From assembly GCA_010093605.1 (NCBI GenBank), contig MU004197.1, positions 558,001 through 622,000 of the forward strand: a DNA stretch of 64,000 nt, read 5' to 3'. A program made the translations under genes and the position numbers. Below are positions 45,465 through 57,841 of this stretch, piece after piece. Below the pieces are notes generated by a model. That model had not been told where the DNA came from and did no database searches. It was given only the letters and a program-made list of their open reading frames with translations. This DNA is from Lophium mytilinum. Lineage: Eukaryota; Ascomycota; Dothideomycetes; Mytilinidiales; Mytilinidiaceae. Position 1 is the first letter of the stretch. The number at the start of each line of letters is the position of its first letter.

Positions 45465-45582
45465 TGTGGGCCATTTAGGCGGGACCTTGGGTCCGCCTAA
45501 ACTGCCCATGGTTATGCCCATGGAAACTACTCCGTAGCTAGCTAGACTAATACACAATCTACCCACGAGAACGAAGGCCACA
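45465..45582 (+). repeat. Right (3') LTR, 118 bp
   Basis: Same length and ends as the left copy, directly preceded by a purine-rich tract and followed by ACGC, the repeated target sequence. No RIP signature. Confidence 0.9.
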
Positions 45583-46034
45583 ACGCCACCAGAGTCGACT
45601 TCGATTCACTTCTTCAGCCTCGCCAACTCAGCCTTAGTGCAGTACTGTACAATGTCACGGGGATCAATAGCCATAGACGAAGACTTAGAGCTATTGGCAA
45701 AGAAGCAACTCTGATCAGTCATTCATTCATCCGCTTCTGAGCTGCAACCGTGGCAATGCATTCACTAGACATCCTTGCTTACCGCCATTAGAGGTACCCC
45801 CCCGCATTCTGGAGGTTCTGATAAGAAGCTAAGCTTCCGAAATCTTGAATCTGTGAGCTTCATATTGCGATAGTCGGGGATGGATACACCAATTTTAAAG
45901 TGTAAGAATGATGGCCTAGGTCCGGACTTAGTGGATTTATTGACCTGGACTGGCTATTAGGAGCAGTTTATGGAGTCTTATACGATGAAAAAGGATGCGA
46001 CGAATAAGAGGCTTGGCTGCTAGTACGAAGTACA
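45583..46034. other. Former PHO88-side flank, intergenic
   Basis: Normal base composition resumes exactly at the LTR edge. Before the insertion this DNA was contiguous with the PHO88 upstream region. No gene recognised. Confidence 0.5.
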
Positions 46035-47036
46035 GTGGTAGACTGTGACTTGAAGCACGAGAATTCTCTAGTCAGGAAGCATCTTCTCGTAGCATGGCCG
46101 CTTCATTGGCTCCAGGATCGCGAGCTGTGCCGCCATTGCTGTGCCGCTTGGCAAAAGGAGGCATCCATATTCTCTTCCTTACTAGCATGTCTCTCATCCG
46201 CGCTTCTTATGTATATTCACAGCACATCAATGCTCTGGCACGGGCTCCTCGTAGCAATACTCACCATTTCCGCATCATCAATGTCCCTCAACTTCCACCG
46301 ATATGACGCAAGTACTATGCCGTTTCTTCAAGACCGTCTGATCGTAGACAGTCATCCTTCAAAACTGGGCGGTTCCGCAATAGAGTACGATCTAGGTCCA
46401 TGGGGGTGTCTCTATGCTCTTTGGGCATACCCAATCGATAGGCCGTCCGATCACGCCGTCCACATACGGACGACAGTCCCTGCTCTGGTCACCTATATCT
46501 TAGGGCCTACATGGCGCTCTCATCTGGAGGAAGCAGGCGGCAAGCAACTGAAACGGCCCGACCATAACTGGACACAAGAAGACGAAGACTCGCTGGCGAA
46601 ACGCATGCTTCGTGCCGGCGGTGGATACCTAAACATCAGACACATAGGCGGACATATTTACGATCTTGACGATTTGTCCAAGCATGATTGGGCAATGGGA
46701 ATAGGAGCAAGCCAGAAGTATGTGTTTGGCTGGCCTGGTGATGGGGGGGTTTGGGTACTGGCGTTGCCGTTGCGGTTGAGGGAACAGAGCAAGACGAGAG
46801 ATGAGCGCGGTGCATGGTCTGACATGGAAGAGAGCCGCGCGATGCGCAGTGGCGACGCCATTACGTGGGCGACCTTTTGCCATGGTGGTGTCTATCTAGA
46901 GAGCTTGAAGGATGTTGAGACGATGGAGGAATACTGTGAGAGATTGAAGGAGCTAGGTGCACGGTTCTATGCTGATCCCAGCGAAAGTGCAGAGGCACAA
47001 TATGCATCCATTGACAGCCTCACAACCCTAGTATAG
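46035..47036 (+). CDS. Hypothetical protein of unknown family
   Basis: A 333-codon open frame with sustained fungal coding character. A hydrophobic stretch at about residues 45-85 could be one or two membrane spans (SSLLACLSSALLMYI, GLLVAILTISAS). The C-terminal two thirds is soluble-looking, with WGCLYALWAYPIDRP, GGYLNIRHIGGHIYDLDDL, WPGDGGVWVLALPL and a helical end (VETMEEYCERLKELG). I recognise no domain. The true start is uncertain: the first 90 residues are less protein-like and the gene may begin at a later methionine such as that at 46,317 (MPFLQDRLIVD). It lies about 450 bp from the retroelement. Confidence 0.6.
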   Translation: MVDCDLKHENSLVRKHLLVAWPLHWLQDRELCRHCCAAWQKEASIFSSLLACLSSALLMYIHSTSMLWHGLLVAILTISASSMSLNFHRYDASTMPFLQDRLIVDSHPSKLGGSAIEYDLGPWGCLYALWAYPIDRPSDHAVHIRTTVPALVTYILGPTWRSHLEEAGGKQLKRPDHNWTQEDEDSLAKRMLRAGGGYLNIRHIGGHIYDLDDLSKHDWAMGIGASQKYVFGWPGDGGVWVLALPLRLREQSKTRDERGAWSDMEESRAMRSGDAITWATFCHGGVYLESLKDVETMEEYCERLKELGARFYADPSESAEAQYASIDSLTTLV

Positions 47037-47209
47037 TCTCGCTACTTCAATCTTGACGGTGGCTATCTGCACATACATCGCTCTCCATGCTAGCATCCAC
47101 GCCGGGCCAAGAATGCGTCAGCCCCATAAGGCATGCCAGGCCCAAGCAGCAATACGAGGATGCCTAGAATTATGTCGTGGGACTGTAGTAACACATGATA
47201 CAATACTAG

Positions 47210-47466
47210 GCCATAGGGCTGGCTGGGCACACGGATATCACTGCTTGAGTTTGCGGCTTCTGCCAGCTAATCGCCAGCGTCAGGGGCGGCCCCAGGGTGA
47301 ATTTCTCTTCGTCAAGAGCACGCTCAGATCAGGCCAGATCAGGCGGTCCGGAACTTGACATGCGACCTACGTTGTGAATAGCCCACGGGGGCACCCCTGA
47401 CGGTGGTATCGCGTGAGCAAAACTCAAGCCAAACAGTGATGATTCCGAGTGTCCAGACTTATGGCC
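47210..47466. mobile_element. Diverged copy of the MITE-like element
   Basis: The left end GCCATAGGGCTGGCTGGGCA resembles the 17,018 element end plus its next block (CACTGCTTG). The right end GTGTCCAGACTTATGGC matches that element's right end with one base missing. Inside is ACCCCTGACGGTGGTATCG with GAGCAAAACTCAAGCC, the family core, and the ATGTCAAGTTCC string in inverted orientation. Confidence 0.6.
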
Positions 47467-47631
47467 GCATTATACCACACATCATCAGCAAACGCTCATC
47501 GATTTGTCTATGGGATTTTGCTCATCCATAACCCCTATCGCAGCCAGCAAACAAAGCGACATAGTATAATGATCACAGCCGCCGGCATTATGAACGATCC
47601 CAAGATTTCCGCGCTTTGCCCAAATACTCCA

Positions 47632-49846
<2,215 letters not shown>

Positions 49847-51744
49847 TGCGCCCGCTCTATGACGAAGCTACCCCGGAACCGATGGGTTCTGGATAAGAGG
49901 CTCGAGGCTCGAATTACAAAGACGGAGAATTCGGGAAGGAGTGCTGGTGCTGCTGGAGAAGGTGAGGGCGGTCTGGTCAGATGTTTCGAGGGCGTTGTTG
50001 TGAGGAAAGTGTGGGCGTAGTGGGGTTGGCGGCAGGATCAATTGGGCATATCAAGTCGCGCGCTGGGCTCCAGGGTTTGTAACGGTGACGTCCACAGAAG
50101 CTAGCTAGGAGCACAGTAGCACAGTAGCTGGCAGACAGGCGGAAAACAAAGCGTCGCGGGGTGAAGGACAGCGAGGGCGGCCGGCGGACGCAACGGTATT
50201 TATTCACAGCAGCGCAGATGCAGCTGGGCCCGTGTATCACTAAGCCTGCCTCGAGTCTTGCAAAGCTCCTAGCACATCCCAAGCAGCCGGAGCCACCAGT
50301 GCCACCCAAGTCACGATGTCCCGCTGAGGAAGCCTTTGCTAACGCCGAAACGCCCGACCCCACCAACGCACTGTCGCACTGCTTGCGATGCCACTCCCAA
50401 AATTCCCGACCTACCTACCGCGTCGCCTCTCGTGCGCTGGAGCGTGTCCCAACTGGCGCAGACGCAAGAACAGCCTGTCACCTCTGGGCCGGCGTTTGAG
50501 TATCCAACTTGTCAGACGTCGAGGCTCGGCGAGCTGTGCGCTACTGCAACCCTCCCACCAGGTCAGCGAGGCCGCCAGCTCCCACCGCCGATGAATGCCC
50601 CGATGCGCGGAACAGTAGGGAGCGCTGGAGAAACCATTGATACCCCCGATTAGCAAGCATGGGGAGCCGTGCCTATGCGGCCCACGATGCTCTAATCATC
50701 CGTGCCGAAGTAGAAAGGGACATGCATTTCCGGATGCCGTGCCTGAGATGCTCTCCATCATGCCTATAGGTCATTTGGACAGTCAGAAATCTGGGGATTC
50801 AAGCCTCAACGCTCCTATTCGTGCTTCCCCGCGTTGACCAGGGCCTAGAATGAATGCCTTTGAAACTTCCGGCGATCCTCAGGCACCCGGCGTGAATTGT
50901 CGTGAACCGAGACGGGCCAGTTTTCGTAGAAGCTGGTGGTTAGCAACAAAGCAGACAAGATCCAATCAGCGAGTGGAGGCAGTTGACTTGACTCCCGAAC
51001 GAAAGGCTGAAAATCGCTAGGAGCGGGACTTGGATATACAAGAAGCCAGCTTTACCAAACTCATGGACTGCCTTTAATACTACAATTTGTTGTTTTGAAG
51101 CATGCCTAGAGAGCTGGGAATGCGCCAGAGCGTCTGCCATTGATATGGTGCCGAAGAATGCCGTAACATCCGCCGTGAGGCTCACACTAATGGAGAAATC
51201 GGACATTGTGATAGTGGAAGCATGCTGCATGAGCGTCGTTTCAAGTAATTATGAGGTCGTGACGATGAAAAATGCAATCGAATTGATCTATATGAGGGGC
51301 TGATGAGGATTTGAGGCGCAAGACGAGAGATTGGTGATGGTCCACGCAGGCTCGGGGTCACAAAAAGTGAGACTCCGACGGTCAATGCGTTTCTGTTCAA
51401 GAATGACTTTTCGCGTATCCTTTTGTTGATAATTTACTTAGAAACTCGCAGTGTATGTAGAGCTAAGGGGTATGATTAAACGAAGCTAGTACGAAAATTA
51501 TTAGTCTATTCGTCGCTGTTCTAGACGTGTTTACGTATGGTTTTTTGGGTCAGTGCGTCGAGTCTCACTTTTTGTGACCCCGAGCCTGCCACGACGCGAG
51601 GGTCGTGGCTTGGCGCGCTAGCCCAGTCTAGGGTTTTACGCGACCCTTCGATTCCACACTCCAATTTCAAAACGGCAACGGCGAACCCACCTCCATTCCA
51701 GCAACCACCAAGACGACAACCCACGATCCCTTCAAATCGTCACA
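49847..51744. other. Divergent region between G6PD and eL33 genes
   Basis: About 1.9 kb. The part next to G6PD is its leader and promoter. A hairpin element lies at 51,346-51,589. Several open frames of 60-110 codons occur in the GC-rich part (50.1-50.7 kb) but look like chance. No other gene is supported. Confidence 0.45.
51346..51589. mobile_element. Short hairpin/MITE-like element with about 33-bp inverted ends
   Basis: GCAGGCTCGGGGTCACAAAA and its continuation to about 51,380 recurs as the reverse complement at about 51,556-51,589, with one gap. The trinucleotide CAC flanks both outer ends and could be a 3-bp target duplication. The 244-bp unit is non-coding and ends 155 bp before the eL33 start codon. 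Its ends are unrelated to those of the 17,018 family. Confidence 0.6.
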
Positions 51745-52568
51745 ATGCCGGAGGCAGGTCACAGACTGTGAGTGTACTCCCTTCCAACCCAGAGACGGCC
51801 GCTTGCAAGACTTTCAACATTTTGCGACGTCCTGGCAGCATTCCCAATGAACTCTCCGCTGACGTATCCTCTCATCTAGTTACGTGAAGGGGTGAGTTCC
51901 ATCTTCCCGTATCCCCTCAATGAGAATCCTTCCCGGTGTTCCTGGCGTCCGACGACCCAAATCTCGATTTGTTGTGGTGGAGCATACAATTTGCTGGGAC
52001 CGCACACACGGCTACAACAACATAATCCAAGGGCACCATCGACACGACCGCGACCGCGCAATTCGAGTAGACAGGCGATATCCAGAGCGAAGCTGACAAT
52101 GTCACAGCAAGCACCTCAGCTACACCCGAGGAAAGAGGAACACCAGCCCTGGCACTTCGTTGCTGAAGCTCGAGGGTGTGGATGACACAAACGCTGCCCG
52201 CTTCTACTGTAAAAGATGCCTATATCCAAAAAGTTTTTCGAGTGAAATGCTGACTCTTCGAAGGCGGAAAGCGCGTCGCGTACGTCTACCGCGCACAGAG
52301 GGAAAAGCAAGGCACCAAGATAAGGGTCATCTGGTACGCTATCCCCCAATTCTGCAAGCACCCAGCACACGCAGCATACGATCCCTCAATCTCTTTCAGC
52401 ACACAGCTATAACGCACGTTCCCGCGCACAAACTAACAATTCTACAGGGGCAAGGTCCAGCGTCCTCATGGCAACTCCGGTGTGGTCCGCGCGAAGTTCA
52501 GGTCCAATCTCCCCCCGAAGAGCTTCGGTGCGTCTGTGAGGGTCATGTTGTATCCGTCTTCGATATAG
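51745..52568 (+). CDS. 60S ribosomal protein eL33 (L35a, yeast Rpl33)
   Basis: Five exons: 51,745-51,767, 51,880-51,891, 52,108-52,208, 52,264-52,333 and 52,448-52,568, 108 residues, the full family length. The protein begins [20 protein letters not shown], continues [20 protein letters not shown] and [20 protein letters not shown], and ends with the conserved [20 protein letters not shown] and [15 protein letters not shown]. The second exon is only 12 nt. Every junction is GT-AG and keeps the frame. It is a structural protein of the large ribosomal subunit. Because the exons are small, this gene is easily missed in open-frame scans. Its promoter holds the hairpin element at 51,346-51,589. 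Confidence 0.96.
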
Positions 52569-52846
52569 GCAATTTTCTTCGGTCGATGATGGTGACGGCG
52601 GTCCGATGATTGGTGATGGAGGCGGGCGAGAGGTCGATGTGGGTCCCTCGAAAAGCTCAACCAGCTGGGAAGTGGAAGTTTGGTGGCTACAATATCATGC
52701 ATGCTCTGGTTCACAAAAACGGCATGCTCTCTCGGAAATGGAGTCGATTCTTTTCCACACAAACAAGAAACTTAATGGACTTGTTCCTCTCAAACCTCCC
52801 TCTAGTCTTCTGATCCGTGATCCAATATCTATCTCCTTTGTCAAAG

Positions 52847-53165
52847 CAGTGGAAATCGGACTACCGGCTCACCAATCTGATGTCAACCAATTGGGGTACT
52901 CCATGCGGTGGTGTCGTTCGCGCAAGAGATTCACACCGGAGCAGAGAAATAGCCGCTCAAACTTATGATCTACCACTGTCACAGCTAGGGGGTTCGGTGT
53001 AGAGGCCAACGCAGTGGAATTCAGACTACCGGCTAATCGGCCTTGACGGCTACAATATACCATTTGGGGTGCTCCTGATACTAATATCATTCGAGCAAGA
53101 GAGCTGCCCAGCTGCACAAATATAGCCGCCCAGACTTATAGCCTATGCTATCGCACTGCTCTTAC
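52847..53165. repeat. Tandem duplication of dispersed repeat, 165-bp period
   Basis: CAGTGGAAATCGGACTACCG (52,847) recurs as CAGTGGAATTCAGACTACCG (53,012). Each unit holds a TTGGGGT-CTC core and ends near CCAGACTTATAGC or a variant of it, the inverted-end motif of the 17,018 element. The two units are strongly diverged from each other. Confidence 0.6.
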
Positions 53166-53169
53166 TTCA

Positions 53170-53215
53170 CTCTTGCTTGCTTGACACCACTGTGAGAGGT
53201 GCCCCGGCTATTTAT
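53170..53215 (-). repeat. Fragment of dispersed repeat
   Basis: Read on the minus strand it gives GCCGGGGCACCTCTCACAG then TGGTGTCAAGC, matching the family core. Confidence 0.45.
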
Positions 53216-53684
53216 TGGCTACGTCAAAAGATCAGGCAAAAGATCAGGCAAAAAGCGTCACAGTCGAGTAGTTCTACTTTGTCCAAGGCGGCCCGGAGAG
53301 CTATCAAGCTTACCAAAGTTGGTATTCCACGAAAAATAATAGCATACTGGAGAACCTCAAACGGTGCTAAATAAGTGTACATGAGCACGGGAATAGTGTA
53401 TATATACTATGCCTCGAGGATTCATAGACTGCCACTCTATATAAACACTCAATTACTGCGCTGTCTCATAGACGTGGATTCGTGATAGCAGAAACCGTCG
53501 TAGCTCCCAGTTCCTGCCTCAGGCACCCAACCACCCCCACATTATAGATCCCTGTTTACCGGTCGATCCCCGGTCTCAATCTTGCATAATTTTTAAATTT
53601 TGTGCTGTCGCAAAGACTCCTCCAATACTTTCTCAACAATCCACAACTACCATCTTTCGCGTTCCCGACCTATAGCCTACAAAC

Positions 53685-54284
53685 ATGCGCGCAAAGCCCA
53701 ACATCGTCGTCACCGGCACGCCCGGCGTAGGCAAAACGACCCACGCCGAGCTCCTCGCGCGCAACACCGGCCTCAAGCACCTCAGCATCAACGACATTGT
53801 CAAAAGCGAGAAATGCCACGAGGGATGGGATGATGAGCTAGAGACATGGATTGTCGACGAAGACAAGGTCTGTTCCCCACATTACCTAACCCCTCCCTAA
53901 TTATCTTCGCTAACTGGTCTCTCGCAATTGCAGCTCCTCGACACCCTCGAAGACCTTGTCGCTCCCGGAGGCCAGATTCTCGATTGGCACGCCTGCGACC
54001 TCTTCCCCGCGCGATGGGTGGATCTCGTGGTGGTTGTACGCTGCGACAGCACGATCTTGTATGATCGGTTGACGGCGCGGGGCTACAAGGGCAAGAAGCT
54101 GGAGGAGAATATGGATGCGGAGATCATGCAGGTGCTGCTTGAGGAGGCGCGGGAGAGCTATGAGGAGGAGATAGTGGTGGAGTTGAAGAGCGACACCGCG
54201 GAGGAGGTAGAGGGGAATGTGGAGAGGATTGAGGCGTGGATTGCGCAGTGGACGAAGGATCGGGAGGATGAGGAAGAGAATTAG
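53685..54284 (+). CDS. Fap7/AK6-type adenylate kinase, 40S ribosome biogenesis factor
   Basis: Two exons, 53,685-53,867 and 53,934-54,284, 177 residues. The Walker A motif is GTPGVGKT (10-17), followed by LSINDIVKSEKCHEGWDDEL, which is diagnostic for the AK6/Fap7 group. The LDWHACDLFPARWVDLVVVV block and the RGYKGKKLEENMDAEIMQ lid region follow, ending in an acidic tail (DREDEEEN). Fap7 binds Rps14 and is needed for the late cleavage of 20S pre-rRNA. The intron is GTCTGT...TTGCAG. It is convergent with HAM1, with about 115 bp between stop codons. Confidence 0.95.
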
Positions 54285-54401
54285 AACGGGGCAGGCATTG
54301 AGCAGGATGGGTCAAGACAAATGGAAACGCTGTTGGATTTGGGATTGGAGATGGGACATCTCCAAGTCTATGTGAAAATGGGATATCATGAAGGAAACAG
54401 G

Positions 54402-55214
54402 TTACGATGCTGCGACATGGCCCGCTAGCCAGTCCTTCAGCTTGTCGAGCGCCTTGCCGCGGTGCGAGATCTTGTTCTTCTCCGCCTTGTCCATCTCTGC
54501 GTATGTCTTGCCTTCGTACTCGAAGCAAGAGTCCCAGCCTTTGCGAGTATCAGCGTCACAAATCGAAACCGCACGGAAAAGATTGGACATACCGAAGACC
54601 GTTGGACCTCTCGTTGCTACTAGTTTGCCGTCTGTCCTACCTTGGAAGACGATTGGCTCCGCGTCAGGGCCTTCGCAGTAGGCAAAGGTGCAGACTGCCT
54701 GAGTCGATTTGTTTTCGAAGCCGTCCAGCATTTTGTGTAGGTTTTGAGGCCCGAGGGCTAGCATGAACCATTTGCTACGAGCTGTTAGTTTGGTCTTAGA
54801 AAAGTCGCATGGAACTGAGTTCTAGCTGAGAGCTTGGAAGGCGTACATATACGGGCCCGGCAAGTCGTTCATGGCCTTGAAGCAGAGGGAAGTGTCTTCG
54901 ACGAGGACAGGGCCTTGGATCTGTGTAGCTTGTTAGCTATCTAGACTTGCAATTATACCTAAACAGAAGAAAGTCACATGACCCATCTCAGCTTGCCCAC
55001 AGATTGATGATTGCACAAGTTGGTGACCTACCAAAAGAGCAGCCCTCTTGCATTTGTCGATCGTGACCTCCTCCACTGTACCTTGGATCTCCACCAAATC
55101 CAAGTTTTGATTTCGGAGCTCGATTGAGTCACCGAGAATGGCTCTCACTTCAGCGAGCTTATTAGCATTGCCTGTGATGAAGTTGAGGTGCTTGGGAATC
55201 GTCGTTGGCGCCAT
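54402..55214 (-). CDS. Inosine triphosphate pyrophosphatase (Ham1)
   Basis: Four exons: 55,032-55,214, 54,847-54,920, 54,593-54,774 and 54,402-54,538, 191 residues, normal for the family. The substrate-binding SHRG-like motif is [12 protein letters not shown] near the C-terminus. The N-terminus has [17 protein letters not shown], and the middle has [20 protein letters not shown] and [15 protein letters not shown]. The enzyme hydrolyses ITP, XTP and their deoxy forms to monophosphates, cleaning the nucleotide pool. All introns are GT-AG with consistent phase. It is divergent from the P450-like gene at 55,911. Confidence 0.96.
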
Positions 55215-55910
55215 GTTGACTGTTTCTGATGCAGGAGAATTTGGCGATTTGAAACAGCTCAAAAGGATGATAGTGGGGTTGTAGATTCTTTGCTCTTTCC
55301 GTGTCAAAAGGGCTCTTATATCTCTAGGATTGGATTTGTAAATAATCTTTCGAGTCGACTGTTTATTCCGCGTATATTGTAAGCAATTGGGTGAGTGACA
55401 GGCCTTCAATTCGTGTGGAGTGTTATGTGCATCAGATAGACTTATTACAGCAGTCGTCCCGCCCTCCGAAGACGGACGAGGGGGTCTTGGCGCGCATAGG
55501 AGACTTCAGCTGTGGCTGAGCTTATATTTGCTGATGCCATTCACACCCTTTTCCATCCTGGCAATTGCTCTGTGTATAGAAAAACTGCAGAGCTAGCCAA
55601 AGACTGAGTGGCCCATCCCTAAGCGTGCTCTTTCTGAGGACTTAGCGCTTTTCTCGAATATTGCCGTGGCTGCGTCTGTCACACCCTTTCTTTGAACGCA
55701 ACACTTGTTTCGCTGACGCCAGCGCGGGAATATCGACATTTCCACAAGTATTCCACTCTGTAGCTAAGACTCTGGCTCGATGGAATAGGTAATCAGAGTC
55801 GTTCCCTTCTCCTCAACCTCATCCCGGGTCTGAGTCTGCCCAGTCCGCCGAAGTCAGCAATACAGTCTATGGATTAGCCTCTCCGGCTGTTTCTTCCTCC
55901 TAAATTCATC
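55215..55910. other. Divergent promoter region of HAM1 and P450-like gene
   Basis: About 700 bp with no repeat or gene recognised. Confidence 0.4.
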
Positions 55911-57841
55911 ATGGTTTCTGCACGCAGCATCTTCTATGGCGTAAACGCGTCCAATGCAATCATAAAGCAAGGCTTCATCCCGTCATGCTGGCTTCTTCTC
56001 ACCTCTCCGTTCATCCTTCTCATAGTGCGATTTCTTAGGGTTGACATATCACCGCTTTCGATCATTCCAGAAGCCTGGAGATCATTGGAATTCATCCCTC
56101 AGGCTGTCTTCGCCTTTGTCGTTGTTGGTCTTTCGACGAGGATCCTCAGCGGCAGGGCGCCGAGATCTAACGAATTCGCGCGGCGCGTACCTGCAGTTCC
56201 ATACTGGATGCCATGGACGAAGAACCTGGAGCCGTATCTGTTATCTGATTATGGGTTTCTTCGGAGCGTCAGGTAAATAGCTCATGCTCTTCAATTATAT
56301 AGATTTTGGGTTGAGGAACGAGCTAACATGATACAGAGACTCCACCATCGACGGCATTTTCTCTTATAATCTGGCCGGAACAGTGCATCATGCCTTACTT
56401 TATCAATCTTTATCCAAGGCTGTGCTCTCACAGTCGACCTCAACCTCAGACGCGGAGACTGATGTGTGGACTATATCGCAAAATGCGCTGGCGATGCCAC
56501 AATCGGCCAAGACCCAGTATCTCAAAGCTCGTTTTGCCCTGAATAACGCATTCAAGACGGAGTTAGTGGATCAGAACAATAGGCAAGAGCTCACGAAGGA
56601 GTCTGTGAGCTCGTTGCAGTACACCCTTCCCGATCTTACCACGTTCAACTCAAGCATAGTGGATCAGATGCCGTGGGAGCGTGTAAGCGACTTGGACATA
56701 TTAGAAGACATGGAGGACACAGTCGAGACTAACCTGATGTTCGTCAACTCATTTGCATCTTCAGTTCTCTTCAGTACGCCTGAATACTAACGACCTTTGC
56801 AGGTCCTTGATCAATGAGTCCCTCTCGCCAGCAGCTCTGAACCCCATCACAGGCTCCACATTCCCAGAAAGCAACCAACTGCTTTTCGTGGATCTTTCAA
56901 CATTCTCAACTTACTTCTACGCCCTCGCGACTGGCCTTCCCCGTTTCTTCCCACTTCGTGGTTTGACACCAGCCTACCTGTCCCGCAACCGCCTCCTCCA
57001 GGCCCTCACTATCCACCACGAATCTCTCTCGTCTGGCTCCATCTCCACTGACGCCGACGCTGAGGCTCCCACCCCTCTCTCCCAGCTCGACGCTGTCATG
57101 TCGACTCACGACCTCCCCCCACCCGCCCGCGCAGCCGCTACACTTGGCTTCCTCAACCAGCTCGTTTCCTCTACCATCCCCCTTGCATTCTGGACCCTCC
57201 TCCGAATCCACGCGCAGGAGTCTCCGACTCTCCTCCCCGAGCTTCTTGCCGAAACGAAAGACTACGCGAAAGCGACGCAACCACCACCAATCCATCCCTC
57301 CTTCCCGAGCCCGACAAGCCTCACGTTTTCCACGACGCTGGCCTCGAAGTGCCCGCTTCTCACATCTTGTGTTCTCGAAACCCTACGCCTTTACGCCACG
57401 CCATCCTCCTCAAAACTCGTCACCAAAGATCTCTCCATCTCCGAAGAAAAGGAAGACGCCGTAGCTGGGGGCCTGCCTACTACCTGGCTTCTGAAAGCTG
57501 GCGATATCGTCGAGATTGGCGCGAGTGCTTGGCTGCGGAATACGGATCCTCGGCTACATCTTGACCCAAAGGCGTGGAAGCCGGAGCGTTTTGTGAACTC
57601 TTCGACGACGCTGGACGAGGCCATTGAGAGCCTGGTCGGGGAGGAAGAGGTCCTGCGGTGGGCTGTTGAGATAGTGATGGCGTTCGTGGCGGGCTTTATA
57701 CAGCTCTGGGTACTCGAGCCAAAAGGCGGAAAGGAGAAGAAGTGGAAGCTGCCGGGGGAGAGGGCGGGGAGCGTGATGGCGGTGCCACGAGGGGATATTA
57801 GGGTTCGGATACGCAAGAGGGAGATCAAGGTCACGAAATAG
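55911..57841 (+). CDS. Cytochrome P450-like protein lacking the heme-cysteine loop
   Basis: Three exons: 55,911-56,272, 56,337-56,738 and 56,803-57,841, 600 residues. The N-terminus has two hydrophobic spans (CWLLLTSPFILLIVRF and AVFAFVVVGLS) as an ER anchor. P450 landmarks in order are an I-helix-like stretch (SSTIPLAFWTLLRI), the ExxR motif as ETLRLY, and the DPKAWKPERF block. After PERF the protein goes straight to EIVMAFVAGFIQLW; no F-x-x-G-x-x-x-C-x-G loop is present, and there is no cysteine at all in the last 80 residues. The layout resembles the fungal CYP7/CYP8-like (sterol hydroxylase-like) P450s. Without the cysteine thiolate it should not carry out P450 chemistry. Splice sites are consistent; the second intron has a weak GTTCGT donor but a perfect TACTAAC branch point. 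Confidence 0.8.

Larger units (their letters stand above)
28264..45582 (+). mobile_element. Gypsy-type LTR retrotransposon fossil with nested LINE, RIP-degraded
   Basis: The block is bounded by two direct 118-bp repeats starting TGTGGGCC and ending GGCCACA, and flanked on both sides by ACGC (28,260-28,263 and 45,583-45,586), a 4-bp target duplication. A purine-rich tract (AGAGGGGGATAGGA) lies immediately before the right LTR. Recognisable pol parts on the plus strand, in Ty3/Gypsy order, are reverse transcriptase (about 32.8-33.3 kb), RNase H (about 33.6-33.9 kb) and integrase (about 34.25-34.74 kb, resuming near 40.95-41.2 kb). Integrase is split by an inserted LINE. The stretch 41.5-45.4 kb has no assigned function. 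Coding potential is destroyed throughout by a very large number of RIP-type changes. The LTRs are about 97% identical, so insertion looks fairly recent. Confidence 0.88.
52569..53684. other. Intergenic with repeat copies
   Basis: After the eL33 3' end this interval holds a two-unit tandem repeat (52,847-53,165), a further core fragment (about 53,170-53,215) and the FAP7 promoter. A tRNA-like string near 53,560 was rejected. Confidence 0.45.

Noticed and set aside
50161-50653. Open frames in the G6PD upstream region
   Set aside because: Overlapping frames on both strands in GC-rich DNA with no domain, poor start contexts and no splice structure.
53550-53600. Possible tRNA end with a T-rich terminator (GGTCGATCCCCGG then TTTTTAAATTTT)
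   Set aside because: Loop lacks the T-T-C start and no complementary acceptor strand is upstream.
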